Positions 50,941 through 63,377 of a stretch of DNA of 64,000 bases are shown here, one piece after another (positions within the stretch are counted from its first letter, which is position 1; the number at the start of each line of letters is the position of its first letter). The DNA comes from Persicaria tinctoria. Lineage: Eukaryota; Streptophyta; Magnoliopsida; Caryophyllales; Polygonaceae. The translations under genes and the position numbers were made by a program. Location: positions 39,795,001 through 39,859,000 of the forward strand of contig JBANSL010000001.1 of the NCBI GenBank assembly GCA_037127255.1. Reading direction: 5' to 3'. Under the pieces are notes generated by a model. That model searched no databases, was not told where the DNA came from, and worked only from the letters and a program-made list of their open reading frames with translations.

Positions 50941-52384
50941 ATCCTCGTGTTCGAATGACACGTGATTGATAAATTTATTCTCCTTGGAGGCTTACTTGCA
51001 CATCCCTGTGTTCAAAAGACACGTGATTGCTAACTTTATTCTCCTTGGAGGCTTACTGCATGCGCATCCGTGCTTAAAGCGCACGCGATCAATAAATTTA
51101 TTCTCCTCGGAAGCTTACTTGCACATCCCCGTCTTCGAAAGACACGTGATTGTTAAATTTATTCTCCATTGAGACTTACTGCATGCGCATCCGTGCTTAA
51201 AGCGCATGCGGTCGCTAAATTTATTCTCCTTGGAGGCATAATTGCACATCCCCGGGTTCAAAAGACACGTGATTGCTAAATTTATTCTCCGTTGAGGCTT
51301 ATTTGCACATCCCCGTGTTCGAAAGACACGTGATAGCTAAATTTATACTCCTTGGAGGCTTACTTGCACATCCCTTAGCTCTAAAGACACATGATTGTTA
51401 AATTTATTCTCCTTGGAGGCTTATTTGCACATCCCCATGTTCGAAAGACATGTGATTGCTATATTTATTCTCCTTGGAGGCTTACTTGCACATCCCCGTG
51501 TTCGAAAGACGCTTGATTGCTAAATTTATTCTCCTTGGAGGCTTACTTGTATATCCCCATATTTGAAAGACACGTGATTGCTAAATTTATTCTCCTTTAA
51601 GGCTTACTTGCACATCCCCGTGTTCGAAAGACACGTGATTGCTAAATATTTTCTCCTTTGAGGCTTACTTGCACATACCCGTGTTCGAAAGACACGTGAT
51701 TGCTAAATTTATTCACATTGGAGGATTACTTGCACATCCTCGTGTTCGAAAGACAGGTGATTGCTAAATTTATTCTCCTTAGAGGCTTATTGCATGCGCA
51801 GCTGTGCTTAAAGCGCACGCGATCACTAAATTTATGCTCCTTGAGGCTTACTTGCACATCCCCGTGTTCGAAAGACACGTGATTACTAATTATATTCTCC
51901 TTGGAGGCTTATTTGCACATCCCCGTGTTCGATAGACACGTGATTAATAAATTTATTCCCCTTAGAGGCTTACTGCATGCGCATCCGTGCTTAAAGCGCA
52001 CGTGATCACTAAATATGTTCTCCTTGGTGGCTTACATGCACATCCCTGTGTTCGGAAGACAGGTGATTGCTAAATTTATTCTTCTTGGAGGCTTATTTAC
52101 ACATCCTCATGTTTGAATGACACGTGATTGATAAATTTATTCTCCTTAGAGGCTTACTTACACATCCCCGTGTTCAAAAGACACGTGATTTCTAACTTTA
52201 TTCTCCATGGAGGCTTACTGCATGCGCATCAGTGCTTAAAGCGCACGCGATCACTAAATTTATTCTCCTTGGAAGCTTACTTGCACATCCTTGTCTTCGA
52301 AAGACACGTGATTTTTAACTTTATTCTCCATTGAGACTTACTGCATGCGCATCTGTGCTTAAAGCGCACGCGATCACTAAATTT
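50941..52384 (+). repeat. Right-domain HOR of about 3,120 bp, copy 2 (partial)
   Basis: Matches 47,821-49,220 closely, then departs near 52,340 to a different B monomer (GCATCTGTGC with TATGCTCC). Confidence 0.65.
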
Positions 52385-53237
52385 ATGCTCCTTGAGGCTT
52401 ACTTGCACATCCCCGTGTTCGAAAGACACGTGATTACTAATTATATTCTCCTTGGAGGATTATTTGCACATCCCCGTGTTCGAAAGACACGTGATTGCTA
52501 AATTTATTCTCCTTGGAGGCTTACTTGCACATCCCCGTTTTCGATAGACACGTGATTAATAAATTTATTCCCCTTGGAGGCTTACTGCATGCGCATCCGT
52601 GCTTAAAGCGCACGTGATCGCTAGATTTGTTCTCCTTGGTGGCTTACTTGCACATCCCTGTGTTCGGTAGACAGTTGATTGCTAAATTTATCCTTCTTGG
52701 AGGCTTATTTGCACATCCTCATATTCGAATGACACGTGATTGAAAAATTTATTCTCCTTAGAGGCTTACTTACACATCCCCGTGTTCAAGAGACACGTGA
52801 TTTCTAACTTTATTCTCCATGGAGGCTTACTGCATGCGCATCCGTGCTTAAAGCGCACGCAATCACTAAATTTATTCTCCTTGGAAGCTTACTTGCACAT
52901 CCTTGTCTTCGAAGGACGCGTGATGGTTAAATTTATTCACCATTGAGACTTACTGCATGCGAATCCGTGCTTAAAGCGCATGTGGTCGCTAAATTTATTC
53001 TCATTGGAGGCATAATTGCACATCCCCGTGTTCAAAAGACACGTGATTGCAAAATTTATTCTTCTTTGAGGCTTATTTGCACATCCCCGTGTTCGAAAGA
53101 CACGTGATAGTTAAATTTATTCTCCTTAGAGGCTTACTTGCACTTCCCCGTGTTCGAAAGACATGTGATTGCTAAATTTATTCTCCTTCGAGGCTTACTT
53201 GCACATCCTCGTGTTCGAAAGACACATGATTGCTAAA

Positions 53238-53243
53238 TTTATT
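53238..53243 (-). other. Exemplar minus-strand AATAAA hexamer
   Basis: TTTATT in the monomer core is AATAAA on the minus strand, identical to the canonical eukaryotic polyadenylation hexamer. It is present in nearly every monomer, so it recurs about every 61 bp. On the plus strand AATAAA appears only in variants such as TTAATAAATTT (for example near 40,733). Whether it is ever used is unknown. Confidence 0.6.
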
Positions 53244-53270
53244 CTCCTTGGAGGCTTACTTGCACATCCC

Positions 53271-53287
53271 CGTGTTCGAAAGACACG
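53271..53287. other. A-monomer dyad: 5-bp stem, 7-nt loop
   Basis: CGTGT and ACACG are exact reverse complements separated by the loop TCGAAAG. The arrangement recurs in most A monomers. Several subfamilies change both arms together: CATGT/ACATG (for example near 1,675, 3,394, 6,334, 16,455 and 19,517) and TGTGT/ACACA (for example near 30,192, 32,670, 35,008 and 38,080). It could extrude as a cruciform or mark a dimeric protein-binding site; neither is shown by sequence alone. Confidence 0.8.
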
Positions 53288-56200
53288 TGATTGCTAAATT
53301 TATTCTCCTTGGAGACTTACTGCATGCGCATCATTTCTTAAAACGCACGCGATCGCTAAATTTGTTCTCCTTGGAGGCTTACTTGCACATCCCTGTGTTC
53401 GGAAGACAGGTGATTGCTAAATTTATTCTACTTTGAGGCTTATTTGCACATCCTCGTGTTCGAATGACACGTGATTGATAAATTTATTCTCCTTGGAGGC
53501 TTACTTGCACATCCCTGAGTTCAAAAGACACGTGATTGCTAACTTTATTCTCCTTGGAGGCTTACTGCATGCGCATCCGTGCTTAAAGCGCACGCGATCA
53601 ATAAATTTATTCTCCTCGGAAGCTTACTTGCACATCCCCGTCTTCGAAAGACACGTGATTGTTAAATTTATTCTCCATTGAGACTTACTGCATGCGCATC
53701 CGTGCTGAAAGCGCATGCGGTCGCTAAATTTATTCTCCTTGAAGGCATAATTGCACATCCTCGGGTTCAAAAGACACGTGATTGCTAAATTTATTCTCCG
53801 TTGAGGCTTATTTGCACATCCCCATGTTCGAAAGACAGGTGGTTGCTATATTTATTCTCCTTGGAGGCTTACTTGCACATCCCCGTGTTCGAAAGACACT
53901 TGATTGCTAAATTTATTCTCCTTGGAGGCTTACTTGCATATCCCCATATTTGAAAGACACGTGATTGCTAAATTTATTCTCCTTTAAGGCTTACTTGCAC
54001 ATCCCCGTGTTCGAAAGACACGTGATTGCCAAATTTTTTCTCCTTTGAGGCTTACTTGCACATCCCCGTGTTCGAAAGACACGTGATTGCTAAATTTATT
54101 CACCTTGGAGGATTACTTGCACATCCTCGTGTTCGAAAGACACGTGATTGCTAAATTTATTCTCCTTAGAGGCTTATTGCATGCGCAGCTGTGCTTAAAG
54201 CGCACGCGATCACTAAATTTATGCTCCTTGAGGCTTACTTGCACATCCCCGTGTTCGAAAGACACGTGATTACTAATTATATTCTCCTTGGAGGCTTATT
54301 TGCACATCCCCGTGTTCGATAGACACGTGATTGATAAATTTATTCCCCTTAGAGGCTTACTGCATGCGCATCCGTGCTTAAAGCGCACGTGATCGCTAAA
54401 TTTATTCTCCTTGGAGGCATAATTGCACATCCCCGTGTTCGAAAGACACGTGATTGCTAAATTTGTTCTCCTTTGAGGCTTATTGCATGCGCATCTGTGC
54501 TTAAAGCGCACGCGATCACTAAATTTATGCTCCTTGAGGCTTACTTGCACATCCCCGTGTTCGAAAGACACGTGATTACTAATTATATTCTCCTTGGAGG
54601 CTTATTTGCACATCCCCGTGTTCGAAAGACACGTGATTTCTAAATTTATTCTCCTTGGAGGCTTACTTGCACATCCCCGTTTTCGATAGACACGTGATTA
54701 ATAAATTTATTCCCCTTGGAGGCTTCCTGCATGCGCATCCGTGCTTAAATCGCACGTGATCGCTAAATTTGTTCTCCTTGGTGGCTTACTTGCACATCCC
54801 TGTGTTCGGAAGACAGGTGATTGCTAAAATGTTTCTTCTTGGAGGCTTATTTGCATATCCTCTTGTTCGAATGACACGTGATTGATAAATTTATTCTCCT
54901 TGGAGGCTCACTTACACATCCCCGTGTTCAAAAGACACGTGATTTCTAACTTTATTCTCCATGGAGGCTTACTACATGCGCATCCGTGCTTAAAGCGCAC
55001 GCGATCACTAAATTTATTCTCCTTGGAAGCTTACTTGCACATCCTTGTCTTCAAAAGACACGTGATTGTTAAATTTATTCTCCATTGAGACTTACTGCAT
55101 GCGCATCCGTGCTTAAAGCGCATGCGGTCGCTAAATTTATTCTCCTTGGTGGCATAATAGCACATCCCCGTGTTCGAAAGGCACGTGATTGCTAAATTTA
55201 TTCTCCTTAGAGGCTTATTGCATGCGCATCTGTGCTTAAAGCGCATGCGATCACTAAATTTATGCTCTTTGAGGCTTACTTGCATATCCCCGTGTTCGGA
55301 AGACACGTGATTACTAATTATATTCTCCTTGGAGGCTTATTTGCACATCCCCGTGTTTGAAAGACACGTGATTGCTAAATTTATTCTCCTTGGAGGCTTA
55401 CTTGCACATCCCCGTGTTCGATAGAGACGTGATTAATAAATTTATTCCCCTTGGAGGCTTACTGCACGCGCATCCGTGCTTAAAGCGCACGTGATTGCTA
55501 AATTTGTTCTCCTTGGTGGCTTACTTGCACATCCCTGTGTTCGGAAGACAGGTGATTGCTAAATTTATTCTTCTTGGACGCTTATTTACACATCCTCATG
55601 TTTGAATGACACGTGATTGATAAATTTATTCTCCTTGGAGGCTTACTTGCACATACCCGTGTTCGAAAGACACGTGATTGCTAAATTTATTCACCTTGGA
55701 GGATTACTTGCACATCCTCGTGTTCGAAAGACAGGTGATTGCTAAATTTATTCTCCTTAGAGGCTTATTGCATGCGCAGCTATGCTTAAAGCGCACGCGA
55801 TCACTAAATTTATGCTCCTTGATGCTTACTTGCACATCCCCGTGTTCGAAAGACACGTGATTACTAATTATATTCTCCTTGGAGGGTTATTTGCACATCC
55901 CCGTGTTCGATAGACACGTGATTAATAAATTTGTTCCCCTTAGAGGCTTACTGCATGCGCATCCGTGCTTAAAGCGCACGTGATCGCTAAATTTATTGTC
56001 CTTGGAGGCTTACTTGCACATCCCTGTGTTCGGAAGACAGGTGATTGGTAAATTTATTCTACTTGGAGGCTTATTTGCACATCCTCGTGTTCGAATGACA
56101 CGTGATTGATAAATTTATTCTCCTTGGAGGCTTACTTGCACATCCCTGTGTTCAAAAGACACGTGATTGCTAACTTTATTCTCCTTGGAGGCTTACTGCA

Positions 56201-56989
56201 TGCGCATCCGTGCTTAAAGCGCACGCGATCAATAAATTTATTCTCCTCAGAAGCTTACTTGCACATCCCCGTCTTCGAAAGACACGTGATTGTTAAATTT
56301 ATTCTCCATTGAGACTTACTGCATGCGCATACGTGCTTAAAGCGCATGCGGTCGCTAAATTTATTCTCCTTGGAGGCATAATTGCACATCCCCGGGTTCA
56401 AAAGACACGTGATTGCTAAATTTATTCTCCGTTGAGGCTTATTTGCACATCCCCATGTTCGAAAGACAGGTGATTGCTATATTTATTCTCCTTGGAGGCT
56501 TACTTGCACATCCCCGTGTTCGAAAGACACTTTATTACTAAATTTATTTTCCTTGGAGGCTTACTTGCATATCCCCATATTTGAAAGACACGTGATTGCT
56601 AAATTTATTCTCCTTTAAGGCTTACTTGCACATCCCCGTGTTCTAAAGACACGTGATTGCTAAATTTTTTCTCCTTTGAGGCTTACTTGCACATCCCCGT
56701 GTTCGAAAGACACGTGACTGCTAAATTTATTCACCTTGGAGGATTACTTGCACATCCTCATGTTCGAAAGACACGTGATTGCTAAATTTATTCTCCTTAG
56801 AGGCTTATTGCATGCGCAGCTGTGCTTAAAGCGCACGCGATCACTAAATTTATGCTCCTTGAGGCTTACTTGCACATCCCCGTGTTTGAAAGACACGTGA
56901 TTCCTAATTATATTCTCCTTGGAGGCTTATTTGCACATCCCCGTGTTCGATAGACACGTGATTAATAAATTTATTCCCCTTGGAGGCAT

Positions 56990-59900
56990 AATTGCACATC
57001 CCCGTGTCCGAAAGACATGTGATTGCTATATTTATTCTCCTTTGAGGCTTATTTGCACATCCCCGTGTTCGAAAGACACGTGATAGTTAAATTTATTCTC
57101 CTTGGAGGCTTACTTGCACTTCCCCGTGTTCGAAAGACATGTGATTGCTAAATTTATTCTCCTTGGAGGCTTAGTGCATGCGCATCCATGCTTAAATTGC
57201 ACGCGATTACTAAATTTATTCTCCTTCGAGGCTTACTTGCACATCCTCGTGTTCGAAAGACACGTGATTGCTAAATTTATTCTCCTTGGAGGCTTACTTG
57301 CACATCCCCGTGTTCGAAAGACACGTGATTGGTAAATTTATTCTCCTTGGAGACTTACTGCATGCGCATCATTATTTAAAGCGCACGGAATCGCTAAATT
57401 TATTCTCCTTGGAGGCTTACTTGCACATCCCTGCGTTCGGAAGACAGGTGATTGCTAAATTTATTCTACTTTGAGGCTTATTTGCACATCCTCGTGTTCG
57501 AATGACATGTGATTGATAAATTTAGTCTCCTTGGAGGCTTACTTGCACATCCCTGTGTTCAAAAGACACGTGATTGTTAACTTTATTCTCCTTGGAGGCT
57601 TACTGCATGCGCATCCGTGCTTAAAGCGCACGCGATCACTAAATTTATTCTCCTCGGAAGCTTACTTGCACATCCCCGTCTTCAAAAGACACGTGATTGT
57701 TAAATTTATTCTCCATTGAGATTTACTGCATGCACATCCGTGATTAAAGCGCATGCGGTCATTAAATTTATTCTCCTTGGAGGCATAATTGCACATCCCC
57801 GGGTTCGAAAGACACTTGATTGCTAAATTTATTCTCCGTTGATGCTTATTTGCACATCCCCGTGTTCGAAAGACACGTGATAGCTAAATTTATTCTCCTT
57901 GGAGGCTTACTTGCACATCCCTGTGCTCTAAAGACACGTGATTGCTAAATTTATTCTCCTTGGAGGCTTATTTTCACATCCCCATGTTCGAAAGACACGT
58001 GATTGCTATATTTTTATTCTCCTTGGAGGCTTACTTGCACATCCCCGTGTTCGAAAGACACTTGATTGCTAAATTTATTCTCCTTGGAGGCTTACTTGCA
58101 TATCCCCATATTGGAACGACACGTGATTGCTAAATTTATTCTCCTTTAAGACTTACTTGCACATCCCCGTGTTCGAAAGCCACGTGATTGCTAAATTTAT
58201 TCTTCTTTGAGGCTTACTTGCACATCCCCGTGTTCGAAAGACACGTGATTGCTAAATTTATTCTCCTTAGAGGCTTATTGCATGCGCATCTATGCTTAAA
58301 GCGCACGCGATCACCAAATTTACGCTCCTTGAGGCTTACTTGCACATCCCCTTGTTCGAAAGACACGTGATTACTAATTATATTCTCCTTGGAGGCTTAT
58401 TTGCACATTCCCGTGTTCGATAGACACGTGATTAATAAATTTATTCCCCTTGGAGGCTTACTGCACGCACATCCGTGCTTAAAGCGCATGTGATCGCTAA
58501 ATTTGTTCTCCTTGGTGGCTTACTTGCACATCCCTGTGTTCGGAAGACAGGTGATTGCTAAATTTATTCTTCTTGGAGGCTTATTTGCACATCCTCATGT
58601 TCGAATGACACGTGATTGATAAATTTATTCTCCTTGGAGGCTTACTTACACATCCCCGTGTTCAAAAGACACGTGATTTCTAACTTTATTCTCCTTGGAG
58701 GCTTACTGCATGCGCATCCGTGCTTAAAGCGCACGCGATCACTAAATTTATTCTCCTTGGAAGCTTACTTGCACATCCTTGTCTTCGAAAGACACGTGAT
58801 TGTTAAATTTATTCTCCATTGAGACTTATTGCATGCGCATCCGTGCTTAAAGCGCATGCGGTCGCTAAATTTATTCTCCTTGGAGGCTTACTTGCACATT
58901 CCCGTGTTCGAATGACACGTGATTGGTAAATTTATTCTCCTTGGAGGCTTACTTGCACATCCCCGTGTTCGAAAGACACGTGATTGCTAAATTTATTCTC
59001 CTTGGAGACTTACTGCATGCGCATCATTTCTTAAAACGCACGCAATCGCTAAATTTGTTCTCCTTGGAGGCTTACTTGCACATCCCTGTGTTCGGAAGAC
59101 AGGTGATTGCTAAATTTATTCTACTTTGAGGCTTATTTGCACATCCTCGTGTTCGAATGACACGTGATTGATAAATTTATTCTCCTTGGAGGCTTACTTG
59201 CACATCCCTGTGTTCAAAAGACACGTGATTGCTAACTTTATTCTCCTTGGAGGCTTACTGCATGTGCATCCGTGCTTAAAGCGCACGCGATCAATAAATT
59301 TATTCTCCTCGGAAGCTTACTTGCACATCCCCGTCTTCGAAAGACACGTGATTGTTAAATTTATTCTCCATTGAGACTTACTGCATGCGCATCCGTGCTT
59401 AAAGCGCATACGGTCGCTAAATATATTCTCCTTGGAGGCATAATTGCACATCCCCGGGTTCAAAAGACACGTGATTGCTAAATTTATTCTTCGTTGAGGC
59501 TTATTTGCACATCCCCATGTTCGAAAGACAAGTGATTGCTATATTTATTCTCCTTGGAGGCTTACTTGCACATCCCCGTGTTCGAAAGACACTTGATTGC
59601 TAAATTTATTCTCCTTGGAGGCTTACTTGCATATCCCCATATTTGAAAGACACGTGATTGCTAAATTTATTCTCCTTTAAGGCCTACTTGCACATCCCCG
59701 TGTTCGAAAGACACGTGATTGCTAAATTTTTTCTCCTTTGAGGCTTACTTGCACATCCCCGTGTTCGAAAGACACGTGATTACTAATTATATTCTCCTTG
59801 GAGGCTTATTTGCACATCCCCGTGTTCGAAAGACACGTGATTGCTAAATTTATTCTCCTTGGAGGCTTACTTGCACATCCCCGTGTTCGATAGATACGTG

Positions 59901-60359
59901 ATTAATAAATTTATTCCCCTTGGAGGCTTACTGCATGCGCATCCGTGCTTAAAACGCACGTGATTGCTAAATTTGTTCTCCTTGGTGGCTTACTTGCACA
60001 TCCCTGTGTTCGCAAGACAGGTGATTGCTAAATTTATTCTTCTTGGAGGCTTATTTGCACATCCTCATGTTCGAATGACACGTGATTGATAAATTTATTC
60101 TCCTTTGAGGCTTACTTACACATCCCCGTGTTCAAAAGACACGTGACTTCTAACTTTATTCTCCATGGAGGCTTACGGCATGCGCATCCGTGCTTAAAGC
60201 GCACGCGATCACTAAATTTATTCTCCTTGGAAGCTTACTTGCACATCCTTGTCTTCGAAAGACACGTGATTGTTAAATTTATTCTCCATTGAGACTTACT
60301 GCATGCGCATCCGTGCTTCAAGCGCATGCGGTCGCTACATTTATTCTCCTTGGAGGCAT
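56990..60359 (+). repeat. 3,370 bp HOR, copy 1 (about 55 monomers)
   Basis: Begins with the CATAATTGCACATCCCCGTG monomer followed by TCCGAAAGACATGTG, and recurs at +3,370 bp. Compared with copy 2 it lacks one A monomer near 58,200 and has two extra T in TATATTTTTATTC near 58,009. This explains the offset change from 3,370 to 3,429 (3,370 + 61 - 2). Confidence 0.75.
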
Positions 60360-62400
60360 AATTGCACATCCCCGTGTCCGAAAGACATGTGATTGCTATA
60401 TTTATTCTCCTTTGAGGCTTATTTGCACATCCCCGTGTTCGAAAGACACGTGATAGTTAAATTTATTCTCCTTGGAGGCTTACTTGCACTTCCCCGTGTT
60501 CGAAAGACATGTGATTGCTAAATTTATTCTCCTTGGAGGCTTAGTGCATGCGCATCCATGCTTATATTGCACGCGATTACTAAATTTATTCTCCTTCGAG
60601 GCTTACTTGCACATCCTCGTGTTCGAAAGACACGTGATTGCTAAATTTATTCTCCTTGGAGGCTTACTTGCACATCCCCGTGTTCGAAAGACACGTGATT
60701 GGTAAATTTATTCTCCTTGGAGACTTACTGCATGCGCATCATTATTTAAAGTGCACGGAATCGCTAAATTTATTCTCCTTGGAGGCTTACTTGCACATCT
60801 CTGTGTTCGGAAGACAGGTGATTGCTAAATTTATTCTACTTTGATGCTTATTTGCACATCCTCGTGTTCGAATGACACGTGATTGATAAATTTATTCTCC
60901 TTGGAGGCTTACTTGCACATCCCTGTGTTCAAAAGACACGTGATTGCTAACTTTATTCTCCTTGGAGGGTTACTGCATGCGCATCCGTGCTTAAAGCGCA
61001 CGCGATCACTAAATTTATTCTCCTCGGAAGCTTACTTGCACATCCCCGTCTTCAAAAGACACGTGATTGTCAAATTTATTCTCCATTGAGATTTACTGCA
61101 TGCACATCCGTGATTAAAGCGCATGCGGTCATTAAATTTATTCTCCTTGGAGGCATAATTGCACATCCCCGGGTTCGAAAGACACTTGATTGCTAAATTT
61201 ATTCTCCGTTGATGCTTATTTGCACATCCCCGTGTTCGAAAGACACGTGATAGCTAAATTTATTCTCCTTGGAGGCTTACTTGCACATCCCTGTGCTCTA
61301 AAGACACGTGATTGCTAAATTTATTCTCCTTGGAGGCTTATTTGCACATCCCCATGTTCGAAAGACACGTGATTGCTATATTTATTCTCCTTGGAGGCTT
61401 ACTTGCACATCCCCGTGTTCGAAAGACACTTGATTGCTAAATTTATTCTCCTTGGAGGCTTACTTGCATATCCCCATATTGGAACGACACGTGATTGCTA
61501 AATTTATTCTCTTTTAAGACTTACTTGCGCATCCCCGTGTTCGAAAGACACGTGATTGCTAAATTTATTCTTCTTTGAGGCTTACTTGCACATCCCCGTG
61601 TTCGAAAGACACGTGATTGCTAAATTTATTCACCTTGGAAAATTACTTGCACATCCTCGTGTTCGAAACACACGTGATTGCTAAATTTATTCTCCTTAGA
61701 GGCTTATTGCATGCGCATCTATGCTTAAAGCGCACGCGATCACCAAATTTATGCTCCTTGAGGCTTACTTGCACATCCCCTTGTTCGAAAGACACGTGAT
61801 TACTAATTATATTCTCCTTGGAGGCTTATTTGCACATTCCCGTGTTCGATAGACACTTGATTAATAAATTTATTCCCCTTGGAGGCTTACTGCATGCGCA
61901 TCCGTGCTTAAAGCGCATGTGATCGCTAAATTTGTTCTCCTTGGTGGCTTACTTGCACATCCCTGTGTTCGGAAGACAGGTGATTGCTAAATTTATTCTT
62001 CTTGGAGGCTTATTTGCACATCCTCATGTTCGAATGACACGTGATTGATAAATTTATTCTCCTTGGAGGCTTACTTACACATCCTCGTGTTCAAAAGACA
62101 CGTGATTTCTAACTTTATTCTCCTTGGAGGCTTACTGCATGCGCATCCGTGCTTAAAGCGCACGCGATCACTAAATTTATTCTCCTTGGAAGCTTACTTG
62201 CACATCCTTGTCTTCGAAAGACACATGATTGTTAAATTTATTCTCCATTGAGACTTACTGCATGCGCATCCGTGCCTAAAGCGCATGCGGTCGCTAAATT
62301 TATTCTCCTTGGGGGCATAATTGCACATCCCCGTGTTCGAAAGACACGTGATTGCTAAATTTATTCTCCTTTGAGGCTTATTTGCACATCCCCATGTTCG
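60360..62400 (+). repeat. 3,370/3,429 bp HOR, copy 2 (truncated by the next duplication)
   Basis: Shares rare variants with copy 1, such as TTATTTAAAGTGCACGGAATC, ATTTACTGCATGCACATCCG and ATTGGAACGACACG. The extra A monomer at about 61,623-61,683 contains GGAAAATTACTTGC. Confidence 0.72.
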
Positions 62401-63377
62401 AAAGACACGTGATAGTTAAATTTATTCTCCGTGGAGGCTTACTTGCACTTCCCCGTTTTCGAAAGACATGTGATTGCTAAATTTATTCTCCTTGGAGGCT
62501 TAGTGCATGCGCATCCATGCTTAAATTGCACGCGATTACTAAATTTATTCTCCTTCGAGGCTTACTTGCACATCCTCGTGTTCGAAAGACACGTGATTGC
62601 TAAATTTATTCTCCTTAGAGGCTTATTGCATGCGCATCTGTGCTTAAAGCACACGCGATCACTAAATTTATGCTCCTTGAGGCTTACTGGCACATCCCCG
62701 TGTTCGAAAGACACGTGATTACTAATTATATTCTCCTTGGAGGATTATTTGCACATCCCCGTGTTCGATAGACGGATTCATAAATTTATTCCCCTTGGAG
62801 GTTTACTGCATGCGCATCCGTGCTTACAGCGCACGTGATCGCTAAATTTGTTCTCCTTGGTGGCTTACTTGCACATCCCTGTGTTCGGAAGACAGGTGAT
62901 TGCTAAATTTATTCTACTTTGAGGCTTATTTACACATCCTCATGTTTGAATGACACGTGATTGATAAATTTATTATCCTTGGAGGCATACTTACACATCC
63001 CCGTGTTCAAAAGACACGTGATTTCTAACTTTATTCTCCATGGAGGCTTACTGCATGCACATCCGTGCTTAAAGCGCACGCGATCACTAAATTTATTCTC
63101 CTTGGAAGCTTACTTGCACATCCTTGTCTTCGAAAGACACGTGATTGTTAAATTTATTCTCCATTGAGACTTACTGCATGCGCATCCGTGCTTAAAGCGC
63201 ATGCGGTCGCTAAATTTATTCTCCTTGGAGGCATAATTGCACATCCCCGTGTTCGAAAGACACGTGATTGCTAAATTTATTCTCCTTAGAGGCTTATTGC
63301 ATGCGCATCTGTGCTTAAAGCGCACGCGATCACTAAATTTATGCTCTTTGAGGCTTACTTGCATATCCCCGTGTTCG
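62401..63377 (+). repeat. 977 bp tandem duplication, copy 1 (about 16 monomers)
   Basis: Marked by a deletion-bearing monomer (GATAGACGGATTCATAAATT at about 62,767) and by GTGCTTACAGCGCACGTG. Both recur at +977 bp. Confidence 0.8.

Larger units (their letters stand above)
53230..53290 (+). repeat. Exemplar A-type monomer (61 bp)
   Basis: This copy matches the A consensus by eye and is given as the reference unit. It has a left half TAAATTTATTCTCC then TTGGAGGCTTAC, shared with B monomers, and an A-specific right half TTGCACATCCCCGTG then TTCGAAAGACACGTGA. Two palindromes lie in the right half: TTCGAA and CACGTG. Common A variants include CCTCGTG for CCCCGTG, GAATGACACG for GAAAGACACG, and a slipped-stem subtype with TTCGGAAGACAGG. 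A units often follow one another directly, which shifts the reading frame by 61 bp and ends any open frame. Confidence 0.95.
52385..56989 (+). repeat. Right-domain mosaic
   Basis: Blocks recombine from the same monomer set. The 53,230-53,830 block matches 50,721-51,320 at 2,509 bp and recurs in part near 56,106 (+2,631). Monomers near 54,087 recur near 55,678 (+1,591). The TTAATAAATTTATTCCCC and TATGCTCC monomers serve as anchors. There is no gene or foreign insertion. Confidence 0.62.

Noticed and set aside
54296..54571. Cysteine-containing minus-strand frames (CACSKP, CLSNTGMCK) as zinc-finger-like or cysteine-rich peptides
   Set aside because: Cysteines arise from repeated GCA/TGC-type satellite triplets with fixed 41-codon spacing, not from a recognised domain.
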